Counted from the stretch's first letter, positions 1 to 11,335 are shown. The stretch is DNA of 64,000 nucleotides from Mesorhabditis belari (GCA_958450365.1 CAUEEP010000920.1:1327501-1391500); one strand, 5' to 3'. Notes: generated from the letters alone by a model not told the origin. A program made the numbers and translations.

Positions 1-1260
1 ACTACAGCCACGACAACAACCACTACATCTACAACTACTACAACGACGATTACTACCACAACTTCCACAGCGACTTCTACTACGACCTCGACCACAACAA
101 CAACCTCTACAACGACTACTACCACAACTACGACTACAACAACTACCACCTCAACGACAACTACAACGACGACAACCACGACAACTACTACTCCAGCGTT
201 GCCAGGTTAGAAAAAGAAAATAGGCCTAAGATTGGGCTAGGGAGAATGGCGCCGAACTTTAAAGACACTTTTCGCACAAATAAAGCCTTCTTTAAATACA
301 TGTTTTGTTTTATCAAAAGGCTTCACTATTTCTCTACAGAATGACTTTTGACAGATGCTACTAAGCTTTTCTTTCGTGGAGCTTTCACTCTCAAACACAG
401 CTAATGGCAAAAACAGTTAAAAAGAACTCGTCGTTTGAACAGTTTCTTCCACATAAACCTCTTTTGGTGTAGATAGAGCACACTCAATTACATAAGTTGC
501 CAAATTTTCAGGAAGATCCCTCTAAACCGTTTTCTTTAGATGACAGCTTATAGATTTGGTCTTTGGTCTTTTCTTGAGCTGAGACGATGTTTGAGTTCTC
601 TTTTAAATGCCATTTTGTAGAGAATTAGTTAACCTTTCGATTGATATCAAACGCGTATCATTTGAAGAAGCCTGCTAGAAGTTTTAGAAATTTCTTTGAT
701 TTTCGGCGCCCCTTCATTCTCCTCAACCCAATAGAAGAACATTTAGTAATGAGAAGTGCTTGCTCTTTTCTGAAAGCTATCTAAGGAAATTGACTGTCTC
801 TAGATTGTGTATGCGATTTGCCAATTAACGCTCCACCATTTCTTCCTGTGCCGATTGGACCAACAGGACAGTGAGTGAAATTTACTCTTATCATTTAAAG
901 CTGTTACAGATGCACCCCGGTGCCAGCGTTTTATGCTTGTCAAATTGGGAGCCCGGCTGATGGGCTACAATATATGCTTTTTGACATGGTTATTAGAATC
1001 ATTCACTTTATTGGATTCACAAAACTTTAGAATGGCAATCAATTGTTTGACTCTGGTTATTATTGCTCAAAAGATGCCGCTATGAATTTTGATCCGACTT
1101 GCGTCTGTCAAACGGTTCCCGCGGCTCCCGGGAATCTGAATTTTCCCTTTTGTTCGGTAAAGGAAAAAGTTCAAAGCCTGAAGTCAGTTGATTTTAGGGT
1201 AGCTACGCTCCATATGCAATGTGCACAAATTTCTTTGATGATCCTACAAATTGTCTTTGA
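1..1260 (+). CDS. 3' part of a Thr-rich, Cys-tailed secreted protein
   Basis: The gene enters from the left edge. Exons read as 1-205, 804-870, 910-988, 1031-1156 and 1198-1260, all with matching phases and GT/AG borders. Exon one is almost pure Thr with some Ser, as in mucin-like stalks that carry O-glycans. The remaining exons give a short domain of about 110 residues with many Cys (VCDLP, YYCSKDAA, CVCQTVP, FCS) ending in DDPTNCL and a TGA at 1258-1260. The 989-1030 and 1157-1197 introns are only about 42 nt. I do not recognise the Cys-rich domain; repeated C-x-C suggests an extracellular disulphide fold. No membrane segment is visible in this part, so secretion is inferred. The start lies outside the window. 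Confidence 0.7.
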
Positions 1261-1562
1261 ACGATCTGTGAATATCTCGCGTCTGAACGATTTCTAAATC
1301 TCAATTTATATCTCGTGGTTAGCAGAATAAGCGTCTTTAATTTGTGAAAAAAGGATGACGTTTTGCTTTGTTTATTGCTTTAACAAGAGGATTTTATGTT
1401 TGTTTTGAGAATAATCTTGCAATGAGTATTCGTAGAACCGGAAAAGGAAAAGGTAGCTGGCTCTTTCTTGTCTTTCTTTTCCTTTTTCTCTCATTTCTCT
1501 TCAAAACTCTTCATATTCCTGAAACTCTTTATTTCTTTGTTAAAGCTTTACTCAAGTTTTAT
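1261..1562. other. intergenic gap, no gene seen
   Basis: AT-rich spacer between the end of the Thr-rich gene (+) and the end of the first UNC-93-like gene (-). The short reading frames here are not supported by splice structure or resemblance. The AATAAA-type signal of the minus-strand gene (complement of 1558-1563) overlaps its own stop codon at the right edge of this gap. Confidence 0.5.
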
Positions 1563-4502
1563 TCATTTTTCCTGTGTGAAAGACTTTTTTTTGACGATTT
1601 TCAACTCTTCACTTGCTATAGATGTTTGAGAAAGATCTCTAATCAGCCAAATAAGAAAAACGATACCTAAAACAAGAGTTAATTGAAACGATATAAACGA
1701 ACCAATGAGTAAGACTATAGAAAGAAGAACCACAATTTGATACACTTTAAGAAATGAGCTGAAGAAAAAGAAGGCTGAAGTTGCGCCAGCCTGAAAGAGA
1801 GAAAATGTTTAGGGGAAGGGCATTAGATTTTTGAAAGCCATCCCTTGTATGAAGTGAAGATCTTCTCAGGCTTGAGATTAAAGGCAAAAGTATGTCAGAT
1901 TACTTAAAGTTTGTTATAGTTTCATTTTTATAAGACTTTTACACTTATATTTTAATTTTTAGCCCGATCGATCGACTGTAAGAAAAATTAGGGCCATTAG
2001 AAGCTTCGTAAATAAAAGCGTCTGGCACGGAGATGCTTTTGTCCATAAAAACTAGTGATTAAAATAAAGGCACTGAAATTTTTAGTGATTTTAATTATTT
2101 ATTGCTACTTTAAAAAGGTTAATCAAATTCAAATTATTACTTTTTCCTTTAAGCTTTTGATCTAATGTTAGTTTTGGAATCCTCTAAAACACCCAAATTA
2201 AGCTTATTTCATCTTGTTTTCAACATGGCGACAATTAAAGTAATCAAAATTAGATAAAATAGTTCAAACAAAAATTTCGTTATGAACTTAACATAGAAAA
2301 AGTCAAAAAAAACATGATTTGAGAAAGAGTTTTAAGATGTGAAGCATTTTCAGCACGATTTCATAAGAAAATATACATCCTAGCAGACGCTTTTTTTTTA
2401 CGGAGCTTCTAATGGCCCTAATTTTTCTTATACTCGACCAATCGGGCTAAAAGTTGAAATCTAGAGGTGAAAAAATGTTGTAAAAATGAAATTATAACAA
2501 AATTTAAGTAATCTGACACATTTTTGACTTAATCTGCTTTCATTTAAGGCGAAATACATATTATGGGCCAGCCTGACATTTAATTGGACTACTTTTTCGG
2601 TTTTGGTGCGCTTATGAGGTTGAAAATGTGTAGCCATATTCTTTCTGTAGTAAGTGGTACTTTCTATGGAAAAGTTCCTTAAATGGGGAAGTAAACCTGA
2701 TAAAATTTGGCCACACAGAAAGCGATTGCTGGCTGAGTGGGTAGGGCCCTTGCAGCGGCAGTCATTCGCACATTGTTCATCGCTCCATCCACGATTCCGC
2801 ACAAAACGCTAATGATTAAGCAAACGAAGGCTCTAGATAGTTTGAAGGCTCTAGATTTAGTGCTCCAAGTAGCTTACCTTGGCTGAAACACACCAATTTC
2901 TTTTGTTGGCTTCATGCTTGAATCAGTTGGAGTGAAAAGGGTGAACAAGATTGTGAAGAGAACAAATCCTGCACAACAAATTGCCAAAGCCGGGCCAAGA
3001 CCAAAGTTTTTGACTCGTTTGTTGAAGTAGCTGATTGTGAAACCAACTAGAAATTTGGATAAGCTAGGAAAACACAAATCCAACCAATGAATTCTCCAAT
3101 TGTTAACCCCATGCAAACATAAGCGACAAGGTTTTTCTGATCTGATAGAGAATCCGTGAATGAAACAGTCGTTGTGTAGATGCTTGTGTAAATTGGAGCA
3201 AAGATTCCAGTGAAAATCAGGAATGGAGCCAATTTTAGGAGATTCTTTTGTCTCATTGCCCAACCGACTTTGACTGAAAGATGTTTTGAACAAGGAATTG
3301 AACAGGTTTTGTACTTTGCTCAAAGAAAAACAGATCCTTTCTCGCATACTCGATTTCACAAAGACGATTCTATAAGAATGCGGATTAAATGCACCAGAAA
3401 GGGTTTGTTTCTATTCTTGAGCACAAAGTGCATAATATTATCAATGCAGTACCTAATTGTGCCTTGATTGAATCAACATGTTCCGTTTTCTCATAAAGTG
3501 AGTCTTTGATCTTGCGGTTTGGCAGCAAGAAAGCCAAGATTACTGCCAGAAAAGTGATACCAATCATAAAAAGGGTTAAAATTCGAATTTCTGATTCCGA
3601 GAAGTCTCGATAAGTAGCTTTTCTCTAAAGTTGCAAGATTCAAACGAAAATTTTGCACTACTGAAGCAGGTGTAGTTGTCACAGAGTCATTTTTGCTTGT
3701 TGATAAGTTGGATGATAGAATCATAAATAGAGCGCTAATAAAGTTGCTAAAAACTTGTTTATTAGTGCAGTTGTTGTTGCAGATGATTACTGTATTGTTC
3801 TTGCACTAAAGCTTTGTAGTAAACTCACTTTGTCCCACCGATCATCCAAATAATCGAAGTATTTCTTGAAAATGTTTGACTTGTCGCTTGCATCGCCGAA
3901 TAAGCACTTGCACCACAGAAATAAGCTGAATACGATCATTTTGATTGGCAAAACCAACTCACTTGCTATTCCTATCCCAGCAATGAATGATGCCGGGAAA
4001 TATATATAATTTCTCATATAAAGAAAGCTCGAAGAATATAAAGTTAGACAAATTCCAGATAGAATCAACGTTTTTCGAAAACCGATATAGTGGAGAATAC
4101 AGGGTGATAACAAATTGGTGAAAGTGAATACGAAGAAAACGATGCACTGTCTAAAGTAGTAGAGTTCACTTCAGTGTTTTATATTATTCTTTAACTCTTG
4201 AAAGCTATAATCTTTCCCCAAGTGTCTAGAAAAGCTCTATCCAATATCTAATCATACTTTCTAAAACTTATCAATTTTAGAGAACCACAGTAATCCTTCT
4301 TCTAGTGCTTGTTTAACAAAGCTCTGTTCAGCACTTACCCATAATATCCAGCAAATTCCACCAAACATTCTGGACATCTTTCCCTCACCGAATGCGCAAT
4401 CGGCTCGGCGACAAAAGCCATCAAAACAAAGCCGAAAAATGTGAGCACTTGCAAGATTCCGAGAAGAATTGAGGAAAATATCGTGAAGTTGTCATCTTTC
4501 AT
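1563..4502 (-). CDS. UNC-93-like MFS-type membrane protein, copy A
   Basis: Nine exons on the minus strand: 4339-4502, 3963-4150, 3829-3925, 3683-3734, 3453-3624, 3085-3273, 2878-3046, 2697-2832 and 1563-1790. Phases agree throughout and sum to 464 residues. The product is rich in hydrophobic helices, starts MKDDNFT, and carries FAGYYGQ in the first part and YFCGASAYSA in the middle. This matches the UNC-93-like branch of the major facilitator superfamily, whose members in nematodes include a regulator of muscle potassium channels; most paralogues have no known substrate. The last intron (1791-2696) is long because it holds an inverted-repeat element. The poly(A) signal overlaps the stop codon, so the 3' UTR must be very short. 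The start is chosen because the paralogue at 7624-9744 begins with the same MKDDNFT and the same 164-nt first exon. Confidence 0.85.
1876..2534. mobile_element. inverted-repeat (MITE-like) element in UNC-93 copy A intron
   Basis: The left 160 nt (from 1876) and the right 150 nt (to 2534) are imperfect inverted copies of each other; both include GTCAGATTACTTAAA and TTCTAATGGCCCTAAT or their complements. No transposase frame is present inside. The element fills most of the last intron of the UNC-93-like gene. The matching intron in the paralogue is only about 96 nt, which supports an insertion. Exact ends and target duplication are not certain. Confidence 0.75.
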
Positions 4503-4781
4503 AATAAATATTAGAGAAGATACAAATTTTGTGAACTGGACTTTTTCCCAAATCGATCTGCGAGTTTATCGCATTTTTTGTTTTCGTTTATCGCAGAAAC
4601 TTGTTCGGAGATGATATCAATGAGACATCAATGCGCCAGTCTCGGCTTTGATAAGACTGCTCTTTTTTGTTTTCATTTTTTTGACTCCTGGAAGTTTTTA
4701 GCGAATCCGTTTATGTTTCGAAAAATTGTTTTCGCTGTTGAGAACCATGCTCTTCATCCTTCGTTCTCGCTCGCAAGATTA

Positions 4782-4855
4782 GCGTTTGTAGCTCAGTGGA
4801 TAGAGCGTCAGCCCGGAAGCAGAAGGTCAGGGTTTCGATTCCCGCTAGATTCTGT
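4782..4855 (+). pseudogene. tRNA-like sequence, probably a tRNA pseudogene
   Basis: A clear A-box/D-arm (GTAGCTCAGTGGATAGAGC) is followed by a partly paired anticodon arm and a T-arm like GGGTTTCGATTCCC with one extra T. The 3' side (CTAGATTC) does not pair with the 5' GCGTTTG, so a full cloverleaf is not formed. A working tRNA is unlikely; the anticodon cannot be assigned safely. Confidence 0.5.
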
Positions 4856-5086
4856 TTCTTTGCCTAGTTGTCATTGAAAATGAAAGCGAAAAACGAAAAA
4901 ATGAAACAGGAGGAGAGAGGAAGGAAGAGGGGAAAGGAAAGAAGAAAGAAAGTGATCTCCTGTGGCTAAAATCTTGTAGTTTGAGGCCTAGTTCCCCTCT
5001 TTTCAAAAAAGCCAGTGCTCTCTAAAGTTTATTTTATTACATGTTCTTGTATATTTTCTTTTCTTTAAACTATTCTTATCCATTTG

Positions 5087-5098
5087 TTTTCATTTCAG
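5087..5098 (+). promoter_or_regulatory. splice acceptor ahead of the B3GNTL1 start (candidate spliced-leader site)
   Basis: TTTTCATTTCAG precedes 54 nt of ATG-free leader and the start codon at 5153. In nematodes such an acceptor without a nearby upstream donor usually receives a spliced leader. That it does so here is inference; an upstream non-coding exon is the alternative. Confidence 0.45.
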
Positions 5099-5152
5099 GC
5101 CAATCCAGCTCATCGGAAAGAAGAAGTGGAACAAGTTCGACAAATCGATTCA

Positions 5153-7553
5153 TGGAGAGTACGCTTTTTGTAAGTTTTCTTTAGGTTTTATACAAAAAGT
5201 GGTAGAAAAAGATGTAGGTTTTGAAGTAATTCAAGAAAAACATTTGCAAGTATTGAAAACAATTAATAGTTAAACAGAGTTTTTGTTTGTTTAGAGCTGC
5301 ATAGTGCCGGTTCGCAATGGGATGCCGTTTCTCGATGTGTGCCTCGAATCGCTTCTCTCGCAGGATTTTCCATCGACTTCGTATGAAGTAAGGTAATGTT
5401 TCAACTTTTAAATATTAAAACCTTGTGAAGATGCTTGGAGTTTCAAACTTTTCCAAGAATTATTGAACTTTTGAGCACTAATAAACTTCCGGGCGCCACT
5501 TTGATCCGATTTGGTCAGATTGTATTTTTGACTGTTTTACCAACGTTATTTTACTTTTTCTGGGGTAATCAAGCATGATGAATCTATTGATAATATTTTT
5601 AGAAAGTACTGAACAATTTTTATTGATATTTTGATAAGCTAGCTGAAGTTTTGCCTCTGCAGTGTTGTTAAGCGTAAAAATGAAGAGAGGGACAAAACAC
5701 AAAGTGATAACTTGTTCAAAATATGCTAAAAGTATCGTCAATCGATTAAGCGTATTTGATTACCCCAGAAAATGCAAAACACGCCTAGAATAGGGTCTGA
5801 CCAAGTCAGTGATCCCCCGCCCGAAGTTTGTTAGTACCAACTTTTGTTTGTTATTAATAATTCTGAAAAAGCATTAAATTTTCACGTCTAGGTGAGCCTA
5901 TACGATGACGGAAGCACTGATGACACGCCAGAAAGGATTTGTTTTTGGGAGAAACGCTTCAATGAGAAGAAGATTCGCTTTGTCTCGGTTAGCGGCGCAA
6001 AATCAGGAGGTAAACTTTTATATAATGAGAATTTATTTTTTGCTTATTTGAATTCCTCTTTAGGTGTTGGATTCGCAAAGAACGCAGCCGTTCGACAATC
6101 ATCCGGACGATTTCTTTGCTTTTGCGATGCGGACGATGTTTCAAATCGACAAAGACTGCAACGATTGCACGAGAAAATAGAGAAGAATGATAATAAGGTA
6201 AATATAAATATTCAAACGTTTGAAACAAACCTATTTGTTTGTGATTGGGTTGCAGCATGCTAAGCTCTTTTAAAATGGCTTTGTCACATCATACAAAAAG
6301 CCTGTATTACTATTTTAACCTTTAGACAGCCGACCGACTATTCCTGGGATCATGCTTTACGAGAATACCTGCCGATTCTACAAGTCGTTTTGCTCGATGG
6401 GCAAATTCTCTCAAAAACGAGGATCTATCAGTGCAGGTTACTTTTTGAGAACAATACTGTTATTATACCTGAAAAATAAGTAGATTATACCTAAGATTCA
6501 TTTTTAGATTTACACATCTCATGGCTCAACGTTGATAGCTCCGACGTGGTGTGTTTCTCGAGCGATTTTCGATAGAATTGGTGGCTTCAATGACGAACAC
6601 GCGAAAGGATTTCCCGAGGATTTGGATTTCTTTTATCGAGCTTTGGATTTCGGAGTGAAACTTGTAAAGGTTAGCTTTGTGTTTGATTTAAAATGTTGAG
6701 AAAAACTATGATGTCATTTTTATACTATTCTTCTGAAATCTATTTGTGTAGTTGTTTAAGATGTAAGAATGTAAGAACGTAAGACGTATGATGATAACGT
6801 ATGATTTAAGAACTGATTTGTAAGAGATCTTGATTTGTTAGAAAATCTTTATACATAGTTTTGTTCTAGATTGATGAGCCTCTCGTTGAATATCGATATC
6901 ATCCAGATTGTGCAACTTTTGGCGTCTTCGAAGAAACAATTTGGAATTTACGGATTCAACGACTTCAAACACGATTCCTTGACAATTTGGCCAACTTCTC
7001 AATTTGGAGTGTAGGAAAACAAGGGAAACGATTTTTCAAGTAGGTTTACTGTTTAGATTTAAGTTTAGTAAACAATATAATAGTTTGAAGAATGGTTGAA
7101 TTTTTTTTATGAATCATATTGAAACTAAAGCGATTGACGAAAATTTTAGATCATTGTCAACAAAAAACAAAAGCAAAGTAGCCGCCTTTTACGATGTCGA
7201 CGAGAGAAAAGTTCAACACGGCAAATACGAGGAATACGATGAGATCAATCGGAGAGTGGTAGCAACGATTCCGGTGATGCATATCAAGTAAGCGTAAAAG
7301 AATAAAGTTTTACAACTTTACTGTAGTCTGTAAGTTTGTAAGTTAAATTTAAGGTAGTAGATTTAAGTGTCAATGAGTTTTTTGAAAAGCAAATCAGAGT
7401 TCTTTAAACTAAAAGTTCAAAAGCATCCATTTTAGAGAAGCCACCCCTCCGATCATCATTTGTGTGAAATTGGACTTAACGGGCGGCGATTTGGAGAATT
7501 TTATCGCTGAAAAGCATTGGATTGAAGGAGTTGACTATGTGCATTTTAGTTAA
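5153..7553 (+). CDS. B3GNTL1: B3GNTL1-type family 2 glycosyltransferase
   Basis: Nine exons: 5153-5170, 5295-5387, 5892-6009, 6064-6197, 6326-6436, 6508-6669, 6870-7039, 7150-7287 and 7436-7553. They join in phase into 353 residues, close to the vertebrate B3GNTL1 length of about 360. The GT-A fold signatures are present in order: VPVRNG and SLLSQDFP at the N-terminus, YDDGSTDDT, GVGFAKNAAVRQSSG, the metal-binding CDADD, GFPEDLDFFYR, YRYHPDC, EETIWNLR, and the C-terminal IICVKLDLTGG and YVHFS. B3GNTL1 proteins are predicted N-acetylglucosaminyltransferases; the acceptor substrate is not well established. No signal peptide or membrane helix is visible, so a cytosolic form is likely. It ends 70 nt from the stop of the convergent UNC-93-like copy B. 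Confidence 0.92.
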
Positions 7554-7588
7554 TTGTTTTTGTTTTGGTATAGTTTCTTGAACTTGAT

Positions 7589-7606
7589 AAATAATTTATT
7601 TCAAAC
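7589..7606. terminator. shared poly(A) region of two convergent genes
   Basis: The 70-nt gap between the two stop codons contains an AATAAA on the minus strand (complement of 7595-7600) for UNC-93 copy B, and an overlapping GATAAATAAT stretch on the plus strand for the glycosyltransferase. The two 3' UTRs must overlap or abut. Confidence 0.55.
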
Positions 7607-7623
7607 TCAGCAAAAGCAGCTTG

Positions 7624-9744
7624 TCACGGTTGACATGGTGTTTTTGTTTTTTCGGGTATTGATTCCACAGTGTAGACCCTTCGCAAGTCTTTTAAGAAAG
7701 ACATAAATAGAAGTAAACCTGAATATTTTCAGTTACAGTACATTTTCTAGGATTTACCTATCAGCAAGTTCACCGTCATCAGTGATACTAATTTGTACAC
7801 GTTCAGCATCGAGCTCAAATAGTAGAAGGCAGTCGAGGATAAGGCCTGAAAGAGTTTTGAGCATATTGACGTAACATTACTGTTATTGTAACTATAATTA
7901 CAGTAGCTTTTCATATGCATGAGTCAAGTTTCAGCTCTTACTTGATAAAATTTGGTGAGACAAAATGCGATGGCTGGTTGAGTGGGTACAGCTTTTGCGG
8001 CGGCTGTCATTCTCACATTGTGCATTGCTCCGTCAACAACACCGCAAAGCACACCGATGAAGATCGCCATTGAAAAGCTGGAATGGGTCTTTAAACGTAC
8101 AGCCACTGCAAAGTTCTAGTACCGCAATTATTCTAATAATTACGGTACTAGAACAATACAGTAAGTCAGTACAAATGTTGATACTGGCCGATGAAAAAAC
8201 TCGCCTTGGTTCCATGTACGAGATCTCTTTCGTTGGATGAAGATTCGACTCTGGTGGCACGTAGAGAAGAATGAGAAAAGAAGTGAATGCGTAAACGACA
8301 CAAGCAATTCCCATACAAGGCGCCAATCCAAAATCCTTGATTCGCTTGTTCATGAAACTGATCACAAAACCGACTAAATTAAAGATTGATCAAATTTAGC
8401 TGGCCTTCTTTTTACTTATCAATTCTCCAGCCGTCAAACTCATGCAAATATAGGCGACTAAATTTGAGTATTCTGCGAATGAATCGGTGAATGTCATCGT
8501 TGTCGGGTAAATGGTTAGCCAAAAAGACGTGAAGAAGCCGGTAAACAGGAAGAAAGGTACCATTTTGAGCATTCCTTTTTTGTTTCAAAGCCCATCCAAC
8601 CATTCCTGAACATTTCCTTTACTCAATTTAAGAAGAATTTCAATTGTACTTACCCAATTGCTTTCGAAAAGATGTGACTGGTTCGGTTTTCTCAAACAGA
8701 GATCCTTTGATTTCTCGTCTTGGCAACAAACAAGCCAATATGATTCCCATAACACTGACAGCCAACGTTCCAATGGCCAAGATTCTGATCTCGAAATCAG
8801 AATATTCACGATAAGAGGCGCTACTCTGGAAATGAAATGGATTTATTGTTGTTATTATATTTGTTTACTGTAATGTTTGATTGCGATTCCATTTCCATAC
8901 CCAATCCCTTCACCGTTTCAGCCGAAAAGATCATGAAGATGCCGCAAACGACCATGCTAAATGTTTTTGGCTTGTTTGATTTGAAAGTTAAAGGTATTTT
9001 GGAAAACATATACTCTAACTTAATCTAAAGTTGAACTCGCAGTTGAACAGATCGTTGAACAGATCCAGGGTAAACCTAAGCAAAATTCAGCTTACCTTGA
9101 GCTAGCCAACATCCAAGTGATCGACTGATTTCTCGAAAAAGTTCGATCTGTTGAGTGCTTTGCCGCATAAGCACCTCCGCCACAGTAAAACACTAAAATT
9201 TTAGATATAGTGATTCAAGTCAAAACTTACATGCAAATCCAAGTCCAGCAAGAACACTCGCTGGGAAATAAAGGTAATTTCGAAGATGGAAAAAGCTCGC
9301 ACAGTAGATAGCGAAACAAACAGATGCGGCGACGAATGTTTTCTTGATGCCCAAGAGATGCAGAATGCAAGGAGCGATCAAATTGGAGAAAGTGTAGACA
9401 AAATAGAGAACACTTTGACTGGAAGATAATCAATTTTCATTTTTCCATAGCTGTAGTTTATTTGAATACTGTAAATGTTTCAATAAGTCGGTTTTGAATC
9501 TCTATTTTAATATGAAGTTATATCAGGACAGTTATAGTTATTAAACAAATTACCCTGTTTATGAGCAAAGCTTTACTTACCCATAATATCCAGCAAATTC
9601 GATCAAACAATCAGGACATCGACTGTGCACTGAATGGGCAATCGATTCGACGATAAAAGCAATCAGATCAAAGCCGAATAGGGTGAACAGCTGCAGAACG
9701 CCCAGCAGAAATGAGGCCAACATCGTGAAGTTATCATCTTTCAT
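7624..9744 (-). CDS. UNC-93-like MFS-type membrane protein, copy B, with a frameshift
   Basis: Ten exons: 9581-9744, 9231-9418, 9096-9192, 8869-8956, 8654-8825, 8416-8605, 8205-8373, 7942-8077, 7758-7845 and 7624-7718. Seven exon lengths (164, 188, 97, 172, 189 or 190, 169, 136) match copy A. Key motifs include MKDDNFT, FAGYYGQ, FYCGGGAYAA, LLPRREIKGS and GVLCGVVDGA. Exon six is 190 nt against 189 in copy A: a run of six A residues (complement of 8576-8581) shifts the frame after WALKQK, and the correct frame resumes with MLKMVPFF. With one A removed the gene reads as 461 residues. It may be a sequence error, a recent null allele or a young pseudogene. The 8205 donor is GC rather than GT. A TTTCTTTAG acceptor lies 13 nt before the start codon. 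Confidence 0.82.
8113..8154. repeat. near-perfect 42-nt palindrome in an intron
   Basis: GTTCTAGTACCG at the left and CGGTACTAGAAC at the right enclose matching AATTATT/AATAATT stretches; only one base pair fails. It lies inside the GC-AG intron of UNC-93-like copy B and would form a long hairpin in the RNA. It may be a tiny foldback element. Confidence 0.8.
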
Positions 9745-10333
9745 GTTTGCGAGATTCTAAAGAAAGTTTAAAAATTGAAACCTTGATACTTTGTACCTAG
9801 ATACAGGAAAGGTTGGGGATGGATGGTCGCACTTTTGTCGCAGAAATAAACCTTTATAGGACAGTTGACCAGCACAGCGCCGACCTGCTCATTTGCATAA
9901 GTCATCGTCTGTTTCGAGGAGTTTGTGCAAAAAAATCACTCTCGGGAAGTGGGGAGATCATTCTTATGTAATATGGGGTTAGATTTCAACGAAATTTTTG
10001 AGATATTTGCTCGCTTCCAGAAACAGTTACATTTCTTGGTGCAACCTTCGCTTTGGCTTTGTTTTGGCTTTGTTTTGGCGCCTATGGTACACATTCTGAT
10101 CATCACTTAAGCAAACTTTCGTTTTAATATCAACCATTACACATTTCTGGTACACTTACTGCTTTTCTGTTACACGGTACAATTTTGGTAAACCTTTCAG
10201 TATTTGATACAAGTTCTACTAGTTGTGAGTCATAGCTTTCTTGACAGTCAAACAATGCTCAATATCTTGGCTTTTAATCATTTTCAAAATTAACTATAAA
10301 AATGTATGCCAAGACTTGCTAGTTTGCCTAATA
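9745..10333. other. upstream region of UNC-93 copy B, no gene seen
   Basis: AT-rich, with no convincing exon. A TGTCGCAGAAATAAA stretch near 9836 resembles TATCGCAGAAACTTG near 4589, at a similar distance upstream of copy A, which could be a retained promoter element. Confidence 0.4.
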
Positions 10334-11218
10334 TTAGGCTCTCCAGAAAGCCTTTTTGTTTCTTTTGTACTTCCGTTTAAAACCAACAAATGCATCAATT
10401 GAACTACGATTTGTTTTATTAGAAAGGTCAATTATTTTTCTGTAAAATAACATTAAAATGGGTTTAAAATGTCTTATGTCTGGATTTTTTTGAGAGTATG
10501 AAGTCGGGTAGTCAAAAAGGGCGGTTCGATGATGCGGATTCGATGATCAATGAGGGTCGATGATGCGATTTAGACACTTTGATCCAAAGAAACCGATTTT
10601 GGTGTCAATAGATTAAAGGTAGAGTACAAAAAGTTAGGTATATAGCCAAATTTTCAAAGAAATTCATTCACCCAATTTCTTTGTAGAGGCTTTATAGATT
10701 TTTACGAAAAAACACGTGTTTTCACTCGCGAATTTGCTTGACAGTTAACCTAAATTGACTTAAAAAGATGGAAAATTGAAAGATAGATGCTTTTTATTTA
10801 AAGCAAGGCAATTGGATGCTTTTTATTTAGAGCTTTTTATTTATTTTGGCGTTGAAGGCTTTGGGCGTGGGTCCAGCTGGAGCTTCCATCGGTGCAGATC
10901 TTGGTCATAGTAGCAAATATTCAAGCGAGATCCTTGAAGACTGAAGTGGGGAAGGGTTCCAAGTGAACAGCAGTTGAATGTGGGTCAGTCGATCCTAAGA
11001 TACTGACGAAAGTCTTGTATCACTGATAGGGGGAAGTCTCTTCTCTCTCGGCAATCGAAAGGGAAACGGGTTAATATTCCCGTACCCGGATACGGAGATT
11101 TGTACTCTTCTGAGTGCATCGGGCGGTAGCACAAATGAACTCGGTGACACCTAGCTAATTTTTTGTTTTTCAACGGAAGTACGAAAAGGAACGAAAAGAT
11201 TCTCTGGACACCCTAATA
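10334..11218. mobile_element. TA-flanked inverted-repeat element carrying 28S rRNA
   Basis: The ends are TTAGGCTCTCCAGAAAG and the complement of TTAGGGTGTCCAGAGAA, flanked by TA on each side, followed inward by CTTTTGTACTTCCGT and its counterpart. The body (about 10380-10800) shares blocks such as GAAGTCGGGTAGTCAAAAA and GGTATATAGCCAA with elements at about 48275-48890 and 52884-53404. No transposase is visible. Between the body and the right arm lies a 300-nt ribosomal RNA fragment absent from the other copies. Confidence 0.8.
10851..11151 (+). rRNA. 28S rRNA fragment captured inside a transposon
   Basis: The stretch reads as a conserved internal piece of eukaryotic large-subunit rRNA: GGAGCTTCCATCGGTGCAG, AGTAGCAAATATTCAA, GAAGGGTTCCA, GTGAACAGCAGTTG, GGGTCAGTCGATCCTAAG and GGCAATCGAAAGGGAA occur in the native order. 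Several substitutions against the conserved core show decay. It is about 300 nt, so it is not a working gene. It begins directly after the transposon body and ends about 10 nt before the right inverted repeat. Confidence 0.88.
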
Positions 11219-11335
11219 GATTAACTTGAGAAATAATTTGACCAGTGACGCTCAAAGGTTTTCTGTTGGCAGTAAACATTTAAGATAAGAAAAGCTTTTC
11301 GTTTTATTATTTGGAAGTCTCATGAAAAGAAGTTG

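Larger units (their letters stand above)
4503..5152. other. divergent promoter region of UNC-93 copy A and the glycosyltransferase
   Basis: About 650 nt separate the two start codons, which point away from each other. It contains a decayed tRNA-like sequence (4782-4855), a purine-rich run at 4880-4960, and a TTTTCATTTCAG acceptor at 5087-5098 that sits before the first codon of the plus-strand gene. No further gene is seen. Confidence 0.5.

Noticed and set aside
10851..11151. A working rRNA gene
   Set aside because: Only about 300 nt of the 28S sequence is present, with substitutions, inside a transposon.
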